In this document: in pieces, positions 51,151 through 63,223 of the stretch
Layout of the letters: every line of letters starts with the position of its first letter
Position numbering within the stretch: the stretch's first letter is position 1
From: Channa striata
Lineage: Eukaryota > Chordata > Actinopteri > Anabantiformes > Channidae
Assembly: GCA_033026295.1 (NCBI GenBank)
Contig: CM065189.1
Coordinates: 4,530,951 to 4,594,950, forward strand
Direction: 5' to 3'
DNA: 64,000 nucleotides
Notes under the pieces: model-generated
Databases searched by the model: none
What the model was told of the DNA's origin: nothing
What the model saw: the letters and a program-made list of their open reading frames with translations, nothing else
Translations under genes and position numbers: made by a program

Positions 51151-52211
51151 CAGGGGTGTCCAAACTTTTTGCAAAAGGGGCCAGATTTGATGGGGTAAAA
51201 TGTGTGGGGGGCCGACCTTGGCTGACGTTCAATATATATATATATATAGACAATATATTTAAACAAATTTTAGCAAGCCATTCTGTGTTTCACATTTGCC
51301 TTATTTTAATTTTAACAATCTTAAGCATGTATTTTGGTTCATTTGAACATGCATATCACATGTAATTGAATATTCACTTAACTTTTTTCCCAAACAGAAG
51401 TAATTGGACTGTTGAGTGCAAATTACATTTGAAACCTGAAACATATCACCATGGCTGTTCAATGTTCACAGAACTGTTGAATAAACTAACAGAGAAATTA
51501 GCAAACAATAGACATATCCATGATTGCAGGGCTCATTTGAAATATGACATCAGTAAATATAAATGTTAATTGAACTTTTAAAAGTTTATTCTGGAGTGAA
51601 AACTGACAACTTGTCTGAATTTATGACCGATTTTGATCTTAAGAAAAATGAATTCAGAGACTTATTGTAAATGACAAATGACTTGTCTGCATTAATGAGA
51701 TCTGGACTGCAGCACAAATCAATGTCTGGCTCAAAGGCAGCGGCATTGATGCGCAAGGTGTCTCGCACCTGAGAGTCCGTCAGCCGTGTCCTCACACGGC
51801 TCTTATTTAAGTTCAGGACGTCTTCTCACACAAATACGTCGACCCAAACAAGCTCAGCATTTTCTTAGCAAACGCTCGAATCTCTCGAAACCTCCTCATC
51901 CAGCTGTCGGTAAACGTTGGCGAGAGAAAGCTGCTGGTGCCGACTGCGGCTTTCGGCGTCACACTGCAGCTCAATGGGCTCCAGCTGCAAATGCTCTGGA
52001 ACATCATCAGTGTTCACGGAAAAAGGCGAGGAAGAAACAGCGATCTCCTTCTCGATAGCTGCAAAATCCGAAAGCGTTGTCCGAACTCTTCCGCCAGAGA
52101 TGAAATATCTGATGCGCAACTCCTCGTTTGCGCACTGACAGAGGCCGAGGGCCGGATGAAATTTGACCACGGGCTGCATTTGGCCCCCGGGCCGGACTTT
52201 GGACATGCCTA
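51151..52211 (-). mobile_element. hAT transposon, 1061-bp deletion derivative with transposase remnant
   Basis: Flanked by an 8-bp duplication CCCTAGAC (51143-51150 and 52212-52219). Termini CAGGGGTGTCCAAA and, inverted, TAGGCATGTCCAAA are imperfect inverted repeats. The minus strand carries broken frames resembling the C terminus of hAT transposases of the ZBED/GTF2IRD2-like type: DVPEHLQLEPIELQCDAES, REIRAFAKKMLSLFGSTYLCE and RLTDSQVRDTLRI (51586-52227). The DDE core is absent, so it is non-autonomous. Confidence 0.88.
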
Positions 52212-52732
52212 CCCTAGACCTAAACATAGTTATAACTCATTTGAGAGTCTTACTCTGAGCCTTTCACACCCACCTTGGAAAACTCAAAATCCACTCCTAT
52301 TTGTTATTGTGTACCATCCTCCAGTCCCTTATGCTGAATTTTTGACTGAATTCTCAGATTTTCTAGCCGACTTAGTGCTTAGTGCAGATAAAGTCGTCAT
52401 AATGGGCGATTTTAACATTCACATAGATGCTGACAGTAACTCCCTTAACACGGCATTTACTTCATTATTAGATTCAATTGGTTTCTCTCAAAATGTAAAT
52501 GAAAACATTGTTTTAGTCACATCTTAGACCTTGTCCTTACATACGGCATTGAAATTGATAAACTAACATTATTTCCTCATAATTCTATTCTCTCTGACCA
52601 TTTTCTAATAACATTTGAATTTAATTTAATGGACTACACAGCAGCTAGAAAAAAGTTTTGCTTCATTAGGTTTTTATCTGAAAACACTGTGAACAAATTT
52701 AAGGAAATGATCCCTTCATCATTTACTTCAAC

Positions 52733-55700
52733 TACTACTACTACTACTACTCTTTCGGCTTTTCCCATTAGGGGTCGCAACAGCGAATCATCCTTTTCCA
52801 CCTCACTCTATCCTGGGCATCTTCCTTTCTGACACCAGCTAACCTCATGTCCTCTGTTAGAACGTCCATATATCTCCTCTTCGGTCGTCCTCTCGCCTTC
52901 TTGCCTGGCAGCTCCATCTCTAACATCCTTCTACCAATATATTCACTATCCCTCGTCTGCACATGTCCAAACCATCTCAATCTGGCCTCTCTGACTTTGT
53001 TGCTAACACAGGCAACGTGCGCTGTCCCTCTGATGAGCTTGTTCCTTATTCTGTCCAACCTTGTCACTCCTAAGGAGAACCTCAACATCTTCATCTCTGC
53101 TGCTTCCATCTCTGCCTCTTGTCTCTTTCTCACTGCTACTGTCTCTAACCCATAGAGCAGAGCTGGTCTCACCACTGTCCTGTTCACCTTTCATTTGAGT
53201 CTTGCTGACACTCTTCTGTCACACAACACTCCTGACACTTTCCTCCACCCATTCCAACCTGCCTGCACTCGCCTCTTCACCTCTTTTCCACACTCCCCAT
53301 CACACTGAACTGTTGACCCCAAGTACTTAAACTCCTGCACCTTCTTCACCTCAGCCCCTGTAACCTCACACTTCTATCTGGATCCCTCGTTTACACACAT
53401 GTATTCTGTCTTACTACGACTGACTTTCATACCTCTTCTTTCCAGAGCAAACCTCCACCTCTCCAGCTGTTCCTCCACCTGCTCTCTACTCTCACTGCAA
53501 ATCACAATGTCATTTGCAAACATCATTGTCCAGGGAGATTCCTGTCTGACCTCATCTGTCAACCTGTCCATCAGCATAGCAAATAAGAAGGGACTCAAAG
53601 CCGATCCTTGGTGTAGTCCCACCTCCACCTTGAATTCCTCTGTCTGACCTACGGCACATCTCACCACCGTCATGCTTCTCTCATACATGTCCTGAACTAC
53701 TCTGACGTACTTCTCTGCCACTCCCGACATCCTCATACAGTACCACAGCTCCTCCCTCGGCACCCTGTCATACGCCTTCTCTAAATCCACAAAGACACAA
53801 TGCAGCTCCTTATGACCATCTCTGTACTTTTCCATCAACAACCTCAAAGCGAAAATGGCATCAGTGGTGCTCTTACGGGGCATGAAACCATACTGCTGCT
53901 CACAAATCTCCACCTCCTTCCTAAGCCTGGCTTCCACTACTCTTTCCCACAGCTTCATTGTGTGGCTCATCAGCTTTATCCCTCTGTAGTTGCTACAGTT
54001 CTGCGTGTCACCCTTGTTCTTAAAGATCGGCACCAGAACGCTTCTCCTCCATTCCTCAGGCATCTTCTCACTCTCTAAAATCCTGTTAAAAAGACTTGTC
54101 AGAAACTTCACTGCTGTCTCTCCTAGACACTTCCACACCTCCACAGGTACGTCATCAGGACCAGCACCCTTTCCGCTCTTCATGCTTTTCAGAGCCTTCC
54201 TCACCTCATCCTTTCTAATCTCTGCTATTTCCTGCTCCACAACATCCACATCTTCCTCCCTTCTTTCCCTGTCATTTTCCTCATTCATCAGCTCCTCAAA
54301 ATACTCCTTCTATCTTCTCTGCACACTCTCCTGGCTTGTTAGCACCTTTCCATCTCTGTCTTTAATCACCCTTATCTGTTGCACATCTTTGCCATCTCTA
54401 TCTCTCTGTCTGGCTATCCTGTACAAGTCCTTCTCTCCGTCCTTCATGTCTAACCTGTCATACAGCTCATCGTAAGCTTTCTGTTTGGCCTTTGCCACCT
54501 CCCTCTTCACTCTGCGCTGCACTTCCTTGTACTCCTGTCTACTTTCCTCAGTCCTTTCTACATTCCACTTACTTTTAGCCAACCTCTTCCTCTGGATGCA
54601 GTCCTGTACTTCCTCATTCCACCACCAAGTGTCTTTATCATCTTTCCTCTTACCAGATGACACACCAAGCACCTTCCTACCTGTTTCCCTAATTACCTCT
54701 GCTGTAGTTTCCCAGTCATCTGGAAGCTCTTCCTGACCACACAAAGCCTGTCTCAACTTCTGTCTGAATTCCTCACAAGTTTCATCATTCTTTAGCTTCC
54801 ACCACTTGGTCTTCTTTTCTGTCTTTCCTCTCTTCTTCTTCCTGACCACCAGAGTCATCTTACACACCACCATGCGGTGCTGTCTGGCTACACTCTCTCC
54901 TACCACCACTTTGCAGTCACTAACCTCTCTCAAATGACCTCGTCTACATAGGATGTAGTCCACCTGTGGACTCCTACCTCCACTCTTCTATGTCACTCTA
55001 TGTTCCTCTCTCTTCTGGAAGTAAGTGTTAACTACAGCCATTTCCATCCTATTAGCAAAGTCCACTACCATCTGTCTTTCCGGATTCCTGTCTTTTACAC
55101 CAAACCTGCCAATCACCTCCTCATCACCTCTGTTCCCCTCACCAACATGCCCATTGAAGTCTGCTCCAACAACTACTCTCTCTGCTCTGGGGATACTCTC
55201 TACAACCTCATCAGACTCACTCCAGAATCTCTCCTTCTCTTCTAACTCACAGCCAACTTGTGGAGCATACCCACTGACTATGTTCACCATCACGCCTTTG
55301 ATTTCTAGCTTTAGGCTCATCACCCTGTCTGAGACTCTTTTCACCTCTGGAACATTGTTCACAAACTCCCCCTTCAGGATCACTCCTACTCCGTTTCTCT
55401 TCCTATCCACACCATGGTAGAACAGTTTGTATCCTCCTCCAATACTACGTGCTTTGCTGCCTTTCCACCTCGTCTCTTGCACACACAGTACATCTACCTT
55501 CTTTCTTTCCATCATGTCTGCCAGCTCTCTACCTTTCCCTGTCATTGTGCCAACGGTAAGAGTCCCTACTCTCAAATCTAAGCTCCTGCCTTTCCCCTTC
55601 TCTCTCTGACCACGAACCCTTTTGCCTCCTCTCCTTCTTCGACCAACAGTAGTCCAATTTCCACCGGCACCCTGTAGGTTAACAGCACCGGTGGCGGTCG

Positions 55701-55867
55701 TTGTTGACCCGGGCCTCGACCGATCCGGTATGAAAGTGGTATGGATGACTCGCATGGTTGTACTTGGCAAAATTTTACGCCGGATGCCCTTCCTGACGCA
55801 ACCCTCTCTATTTATCCGGGCTTGGGACCGGCACAGAAGTTACTGGCTTGCAACCCCTGTGGCTAGA
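52733..55867 (-). mobile_element. Full-length RTE-clade LINE with target-site duplication (RTE-4)
   Basis: 3135 bp with an 18-bp duplication, TTCATCATTTACTTCAAC, at 52715-52732 and 55868-55885. One frame runs from 55770 to 53374 (about 799 codons) covering AP endonuclease (VQETRWKGSKA, GADFNGHVG) and RT (FVDLEKAYDRV, HQGSALSPFLFAMLMDRL; the FADD box is FANDIV here). It is broken only by two TAG codons, at about 54988-54990 and 54310-54312. The RT C-terminal part continues in another frame at 52768-53187, ending RMIRCCDP. The 3' tail is a (TAC)n. Confidence 0.95.
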
Positions 55868-56602
55868 TTCATCATTTACTTCAACATGTACCGATATAAC
55901 TGAGAGTAGCCTCATTAACTATACTCCTGTACAAGTTGATTACCTTACTGATAATTATGCAGCATCTTTACGTTCCATACTCGATACTGTTGCCCCTCTA
56001 AAAAAGAAGGCAGTAAATCTGATAAGGCGATCTCCATGGTATAGCTTGCAAACCCGCAATTTAAAGCAGGCATCACGAAGACTAGAAAGGAAGTGGAGTT
56101 CCACTCACTCACAAGAATCACACTTAGCCTTGAAAAATAGTCTATACTTATACAAATTAGCACTCTGTGAAGCCAGAACAGCTTATTATTCATCACTAAT
56201 AGAGGAAAACAAGAACAACCCCCGGTTTCTTTTCAGCACTGTAGCCAGGCTGACTAAGAGCCATAGTTCAGTTGAGACTAGTATTCGTTTAACGCCCTGG
56301 CAATGACTTCATGACTTTCTTCACAAACAAAATCGTAGCTATTAGAAACAAAATTCACCAGACCCTGCCCACAAATACAACAGCATTAGAATCGTCAGTA
56401 AGTCCTCAGTCCCTTGTTGACTGCTTTGTGCCCATAGATCTTGCTGAGTTAACTTCAACTATTATGGCTCTAAACCAACAACATGTCTGCTAGACCCTAT
56501 TCCAGTTAGACTGCTCAAAGACGCTCTACCCTTATTAGACACGTTCGTATTAGATATCATTAATCTATCTATACAAACAGGATATGTACCAAAGGCTAAT
56601 AA

Positions 56603-56794
56603 GGTAGTAGCTCAGTTGATAAGGCAAGTCGTCCAAGGACCACAGGGTCAATTGTTTGATCCCCAGTCCCTGCTTGCTACATGTCGAAGTGTCCTTGGGC
56701 ACTGAACCTGACACGACCACCCTGCGTGGCAGCCATCACCACTGTGTATGTATGAATCAAATTACTCTGTAAGTCGCTTTGGATAAAAGTGTCT
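56603..56794 (+). mobile_element. tRNA-derived SINE inserted in L2
   Basis: A-box-like TAGCTCAGTTGATAAGGC at 56608-56625 and B-box-like TGTTTGATCC at 56653-56662, then GTGTCCTTGGGCACTGAACC and the tail AAGTCGCTTTGGATAAAAGTG. Same family as 14948-15145. About 60 bp of L2 is missing at the insertion point. Confidence 0.8.
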
Positions 56795-57055
56795 GTCTTA
56801 GCCAATTGCAGACCAATATCCAATCTCCCCTTTACTTCTAAAATACTTGAAAAAGTAGTTACAAAGCAATTACGTGACCACCTGCGCAGAAATGACTTGT
56901 TTGAAGAATTTCAGTCAGGATTTAGAGTTCATCATAGCACAGAAACCGCACTGATTAAAGTCAACAACGATCTTCTTCTGGCTTCAGATAATTGACTTGT
57001 CTCTATACTAGTTCTGCTAGATCTTAGTGCTGCATTTGACACCCTTGATCACAGA

Positions 57056-57293
57056 ATAGATTAGATTAGATTCAACTTTATTGTCATTGTGCAAGGTACA
57101 GGTACAGAGCCAATGAAATGTAGTTAGCATCTAACCAGAAGTGCATAAGTGGCTTATTTACAACAATAAATATCAATGTAATAAATAAAACAGAGATAAA
57201 TATTAATGTAGTATTCAGATAAATATGGGTTGAATATGAATAGAATAGACAAGGTCTAAATGACAAGTGGACATAATATGACAAGTGGACATA
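57056..57293 (-). mobile_element. Unclassified retroelement fragment in L2
   Basis: Begins GATTAGATTAGATTCAACTTTATTGTCATT-like sequence, typical of a LINE 3' end in reverse orientation, and ends with two copies of ATGACAAGTGGACATAAT (57260-57296). No coding remains. Confidence 0.5.
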
Positions 57294-58799
57294 ATATTAT
57301 AACAGAGACTAGAACATGTTATTGGAATTAAAGGAACTGCACTAAATTGGTTTAAATCGTATCTATTAGATAGATTCCAATTTGTTCATGTTAAGGATGA
57401 ATCTTCCACATACACAAAAGTTAGTTATGGAGTTCCACAAGGCTCTGTATTAGGACCAATACTCTTTTCTCTTGTCTCCCCTTGGCAACATTATTAGAAA
57501 ACATTCGGTAAATTTTCACTGCTACGCTGATGACACGCAGTTATATCTATCTATGAAACCTGATGAAACAAATAAATTAATCATACTACAAGCATGTCTA
57601 AAAGACATACAGGACTGGATGACGTATAATTTCCTTCTTCGAAACTCAGATAAAACTGAAGTTTTTGTATTTGGACCTAAAAGTCTAAGAAACATGTTTT
57701 CTAACCATATCGCTACTTTACATGACATAACTCTTGCCCCCAGTAGTACTCCAAGGAATCTCGGAGTCATTTTTGACCAGGATTTGTCATTTACCTCACA
57801 CATAAAACAAATCTCTAGAACAGCCTTCTTCCACCTAAGAAACATTGCCAAAATTAGGAGCATCCTGTCTCAAAGCGATGCTGAAAAACTGGTCCATGCA
57901 TTTGTTACTTCTAGATTGGACTACTGTAATTCTCTACTTTCAGGCTGCCCCAGTAACTCTCTAAAAAGCCTTCAATTAATCCAAAATGCTGCAGCAAGAT
58001 TACTGACTGGGATTGGTAAGAGAGATCATATTTCACCTTCATTAGCTTCTCTCCATTGGCTTCCAATTAAATGTAGAATAGAATTTAAAACCCTTCTTCT
58101 TACCTATAAAGCTCTAAACGGTCAAGCTCCATCATATCTAAAAGATCTCCTAGTAACATATCATCCTACTAGACCACTGCCAGAATTTCCAAAAATAGAA
58201 TGGGAGGCAGAGGCTTTAGCTATCAAGCTCCTCTCCTGTGGAACCAGCTCCCAGTCCAGATTCGGGAAGCAGACACCCCTCTACTTTTAAGACTAGGCTC
58301 CAAACCTTCCTCTTCAATAAAGCTTATAGTTGGTTATAGTCATGCTGCCATAGGCTCAGACTGCTGGGGGACTCTGCACTGAGCCACTTTCCTTTTCTCT
58401 TTATTCTCCCGTAGTCGTCTTTCTCCCTCTCTGTCCCCCTCTCTCTGTCCCTGTCTTCAGGTGTCCCCGGATTTGGTGCTGTGTGTCTTCCAGTATGCAG
58501 CTACTTGTTCCCACTAACCTGCCCAATGTTTTGTTGTTGCTCTGTTCATTTCTCTCTCCACTTTCCACTCACCCCAACCGGTCAAGGCAGATGGCCGCCC
58601 ACCCTGAGCCTGGTTCTGCTAGAGGTTTCTTCCAGTAAAGGGAGTTTTTCCTCTCCACTGTTGCCTATGGCTTTCTCAAGGGGGATTTGTTGGGTTTTCT
58701 CTAAATGTTTGTATAGTCTTGACTTTATTATGTAAAGTGCCTTGAGATGACCTTGTTGTAAATTGTCGCTATATAAAGTTTAGTTAAGTTCAAGATTAG

Positions 58800-59057
58800 A
58801 TGTATAACCGAATTAAAAATTCTTTCTGGTCATCAGACTAGCAAAGAAAATGGAAGCTGTAGTCATATGTTGTTTGTGAACGATCCGGCTCTATGAGCTG
58901 ATAATTTGTAGTGAAAGATCTTTTCCCTTTTAGTGCTCAGCTCTGCTGAAGTCCATGCAGACAGAGGCAGGACTTTATTTTGATGGGCACACCTTGTGGC
59001 CAATCACATGCGATGGCAGACTAGGATCATACCATTATGAGAAGGAAGGAAGGGGAG
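58800..59057. other. Non-coding with hAT-like motifs
   Basis: Contains GTGAACGATCCGGCTCTATG, whose partner AGAGCCGGTTCTTTAAAGG lies at about 59787 on the far side of the short hAT. The pair may be the ends of a larger element that the 59066 element entered. Not resolved. Confidence 0.3.
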
Positions 59058-59065
59058 GCAGACAT

Positions 59066-59553
59066 TAGAGATGGGAAATCCGAATCTTTTGACTGATTCG
59101 GGTCTTTAACACTTGAAAAATAAATTGAACGAATAATTTTCAGTCATTTCGTTCATCTTACACCACGTGACACTGTAGCCCTCTTGTGGGCATTGTAAAT
59201 AGGGCCGCAGTTCTCAAACACTATATACTGAAGACGACATGGTTTGCTTCAGCTGACAAATTACATTACACAAACTGCCACAAGCAATTCAAACCATGTG
59301 AAAACATAGCAAAGCAAATATATACCACAATAAAGTGATTTGTGTCCTGCGTCCTCTCTGCCATTGTTGTTTAACAGCGCGACTATGACGTGGTGGCTTT
59401 CACATGACAAATGAACGAGGACCTGAGGACGGACTCACAGCTGAGTGTGTCGTGAACGAATCATTTCTGTTTCCTGTCCTGCTGACTGAGCTTATGCAGC
59501 TGCTGCCATGTGGCGAGAAAATGAACGAATCGTTCACAAACGATACATCACTA
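59066..59553. mobile_element. Non-autonomous hAT element, 488 bp
   Basis: Flanked by an 8-bp duplication GCAGACAT (59058-59065 and 59554-59561). The termini TAGAGATG and CATCACTA are inverted with one mismatch. No coding. The inside has repeated GAACGAATCATTT and AATCGTTC blocks in opposite orientation. Confidence 0.82.
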
Positions 59554-59561
59554 GCAGACAT

Positions 59562-60201
59562 GTCATAATGTTACAACTCGCCTTATTTACTTTTTTTTTA
59601 CTGTGGTTCTTTGTTCAGTAGTTTATTTAAACATTTGATTAAAATGTAGCAAAAAGCATAAAGATAATGTTATATTCAAAACAAACACACACACTATCAC
59701 ACAAAAAAAATCATTTGTGATTGCTAAATTAGGCTAAAATATAGGGCTCAGATTAATACTAAATGAAGACCCATTTGGGAGCCAAAAGAGCCGGTTCTTT
59801 AAAGGAGCTGAGCCAAAAGAGTCAGATGTTTGACTTCAAGCTGCTACTTAGAGTCTGTTTTTGGTTTGTTTGATACTGGAACAAAACCGCCAATGAAAGT
59901 TAATCTTCGGCACCTGTCACATGAATGGGGATAACGATACACATTTAAGTTGGGCCAACCACCATGACATTATCCAAAACTTTGGAAGTAACTTGAACAA
60001 CAGTCTGATATACTTACTACAACCATGGGAATGCATTGCCTTGATAAATTCAAATAATGGTTAGTGGTGGAACTTTAGTCTATTAAACTCCATACGTGAC
60101 CTTCTACTGTGGTCATTTTGTCTTCTGTCATGTTTTGCTATGATGACTGCGACGAATGATAAAGATTGTTTTGAGAAAACACTGGGGCAGCAATTCCAGC
60201 C
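59562..60201. other. Non-coding, right end of contig 2
   Basis: No gene or complete element could be supported. It ends abruptly at the gap with CAGCAATTCCAGCC, which has no match at the GIMAP promoter. Confidence 0.45.
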
Positions 60202-60301
60202 NNNNNNNNNNNNNNNNNNNNNNNNNNNNNNNNNNNNNNNNNNNNNNNNNNNNNNNNNNNNNNNNNNNNNNNNNNNNNNNNNNNNNNNNNNNNNNNNNNN
60301 N
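60202..60301. other. Assembly gap, 100 N
   Basis: Exactly 100 N. The right edge falls inside a GIMAP promoter, between the ISRE-like site and the TATA-like box. Confidence 0.99.
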
Positions 60302-61570
60302 GCACGAGTCACAAATGAAAGTGAAAGTTATTGTAATATTCCTGAAATAGTTAGATATGTTTAATGAAACTGTGATCTGCTTGATCCTTATCATCACCTT
60401 CTTAGCACAGCAGACAACTTCTCATGTGAATGTGTTAACATTTTTCCATTGGTTTCATGCTGTTTTTACATCATTGTTTTTTACATTTTTTACATTCAGT
60501 AAGAGCTGATATAAATAACTTGCAAAACTATGGCATGAATATGTCACATGTACATGTGTGCAACCCCCTACACAAACTTCTCCAATCAGATAACAGTCTT
60601 TATCCATCTACAAAAGATGCTCCTCTGTGCTGCTGTTAGAAAACATCAATCAAAGACCAGGAAAAATATTCAGTGTGATGTTGCAGCCTGTTTTCGTTCC
60701 TGAGGTATCCCTTCTGCGTTAAACACTGATACTTAACACATCCATTTACTTCGGTGATTGACGTACGAAGACGAGTTTCCAGTTTTGTTCAATAGAAACA
60801 TTGACACTTCAATATTAAGCAATGACATAGAATGAGTTAAAAGTGAAAAAGTCTCATAGGGAGGTGGACAGGGTGGTGGATGGTGCAACAAGGAATGCAG
60901 GATTTATCCACAGGAGACTGGGGTTCGACTGTAATGCCAGATTTTGTGCATTGTTTTAGTCATTGTATTATTAAGTTGCACATGTGGTTACTGTAGTGAG
61001 GAAGCAGGTTTGTCTATTGTCACTGTTTGTAGCATTTAGCTTTTTTGTTCCACTTCCAATGCAATGTATTTTGTATGTTTTGTGTCACTTTCTGTGTTCT
61101 GTGAACTTTGTTGACAGTATGCAGATGTAATAATGATAAAACATAAACAGCTGACACAGCTGACACATTTATTTTTACTGTGCATGTACTTAACTATAGG
61201 ATTTACTGCCAGTTATTAACCTTAACTGCACCACGGGAGGAATCTGAGAACCCAGAGGAAATTCACACAAGCACAGGGTGAACATGCAAAGTCTGCAAAG
61301 TTTCTTAAGTGCAAAAAGTAAGTAAAGTTTGTGATGTCCGATGCCAAAGTTCAGCCTCGGTTCAGTTCTAAGCCTATGTTGTGTATGTAACCCTTTGGCC
61401 ACTTGGTTTTCTGGAAACATTTGTCTATTCCTGTAAAGACAGCTGATCTTACAACTGTAACAACCACACACCCTGTTTGTTGGGCAGCACAAAGCAGAGA
61501 CACTGTGTAGTTTTGTGTGTATGTGTGCTCCTTTCTTAATTAAGTACGTCAGCAAGACCAGACATGCACC
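60302..61570 (-). promoter_or_regulatory. Upstream half of a minus-strand GIMAP promoter (inverted copy of 22206-23466)
   Basis: Reverse complement of 22206-23466 with few mismatches. The ISRE-like GAAAGTGAAA is at 60317-60326 in an orientation that points to a gene on the left, across the gap. The TATA-like box and first exon are not in this contig. Confidence 0.8.
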
Positions 61571-63223
61571 CATCAAACCCTGGGGCAAAGTGTAAACCGT
61601 TTTTCCCAAATGGTAGGAGGTGAAAACTACAATAGATAATAATCACTCAAGAGGAGGAACCTAATACTACAAACTTATATCAAGCTAGTCAGCTTAACAA
61701 AATGTAAATTGTTTTGCCCCAAGCATACAGGGTGGTGGTTCTGTTATAAGTGAAACTATAGTCAGGCTCTTCTTGTAGGATCAACCTGAACTGCAAGTAT
61801 CGTTTGCGTTTTCGCCTTAATGCATGTGTGTACATGCATAAGTTATTAGTCAAAAGTTTTCTTATTCACCTGTGTGTGTGTCACAAATATTGGAGAAAAA
61901 CATCAAAGAAACAACAAGTAAGATGCTTTTAAGGGAAATTCCTATGTCTAGAACAGATTAGCTTTCAAATTTCAGAGACCTTTTAAGACAGATCTGCTGT
62001 CTTTACGCATCCAAAATGCTTTGTGTTTTCTGCTGCGAATCACAATTACTTTTATTAGCAGAAACTGATGAGGAAAAGGATACACATAGAATCTAATAAT
62101 AATTGTGCTCATAACACTTTCAATAAACCCTTTATTTCTAAATACTACAGGGAATTAGCTTATTTTAAACTACAACACTCAAACCTAAAGGCAGAAGCCG
62201 GCACGTGCCAAGACTGTAATGGGAGAGCAGATATAGGAATCAGGTGTGTTTGTATGGAGGCTAATTTTTGGATATAAGGCCAGAGGGAGCTTTAGCCTTG
62301 TGCTCTGCCAAGTGAGACTTCAGTGTTGGGTAAGGAATTTCGGGGTGAAGATGTTTTGATTGATTTAATTACTGAATTACTAAATATGAGTATTGTTCTT
62401 TGATACTACATTGTGGCCACACAGCATTTTAGGGGGGCACTTATTGGAGTTGTAAGCCTATTGTTCATGGGAATATCAATGTAGCAGTAAAGGCTTTGTT
62501 TTATTGTGGAGAAATGATTTATTAAGTATTAAGATTAAAATGAATATTAATTTTTTTAAACATTTTATGTTTTTGCTTTTGTTGCAGTGGTTGCCGGAGC
62601 AGTTGCATCACTGTTGCGTAACTCTGCTGTCCTTGTGTTAGGTTTTTTTGTCAAATTACTCCCCCGTAGTGCCCCGTAGACAAAAAAAAACTGGGATCTT
62701 GTCTTGTAAGGGCAGACAAACTATCTTTTTTGCTTTTTGTGTGTGTGTTTGGGTTTTTTTTGTGTCACATGCCACTTCTCTGTCTTAGCTCGTAATAGGA
62801 AATCAACAGACTCAATTCTCCCCAGTGACCAACATATAACATTTGTTTCTGGTTGTGTTCACGAGTGGATTGAAGTGCTGTGTTTAACATAAAGCATCTG
62901 TTAGTGTGTGGTGGTTTGTCTAATCCTCACGTGTGCGTATTTGTCATTAGTCAGGAAGGTTATTAAGGAGTGTATGATTGGCCGTATACAATTGTGACTA
63001 GGCTTTTAATTATCTGTACCTGATGTAATAAAAATAAATATTGTGAGTTTAAGTTTTGCGTTAGTGATTTATTAAGCTCCTGGAATTGTGGTCTCGGGCA
63101 CTAAATTTGGCTTAGTTGGCAGAATTTATAAGGGAAGTGGCAATTCATTTTTACTAATTTTTGTGAGAGGATAGCAGTGCTTGACAACTGTGCGGGGGAG
63201 AGGACCAGGCGGGACAGAACATT
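61571..63223. other. Non-coding, unassigned
   Basis: No gene is seen. It corresponds to sequence that contig 2 lacks beyond the RTE-2 insertion point. It has T-rich runs near 62640-62760. Confidence 0.5.

Larger units (their letters stand above)
51081..58790 (+). mobile_element. L2 LINE split by four later insertions
   Basis: L2 segments at 51081-51150, 52212-52732, 55868-56602, 56795-57055 and 57294-58790 read in order as one element: GRGGGVAAIYHSSLQ-like start, VIMGDFNIHIDADS endonuclease, FEEFQSGFRVHHSTETAL, YADDTQLYLSMKPDE, HWLPIKCRIEFKTLLLTYKA and the L2 3' end. The interruptions are a hAT element, a full RTE, a SINE and one further repeat. Frameshifts are present. Confidence 0.9.
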
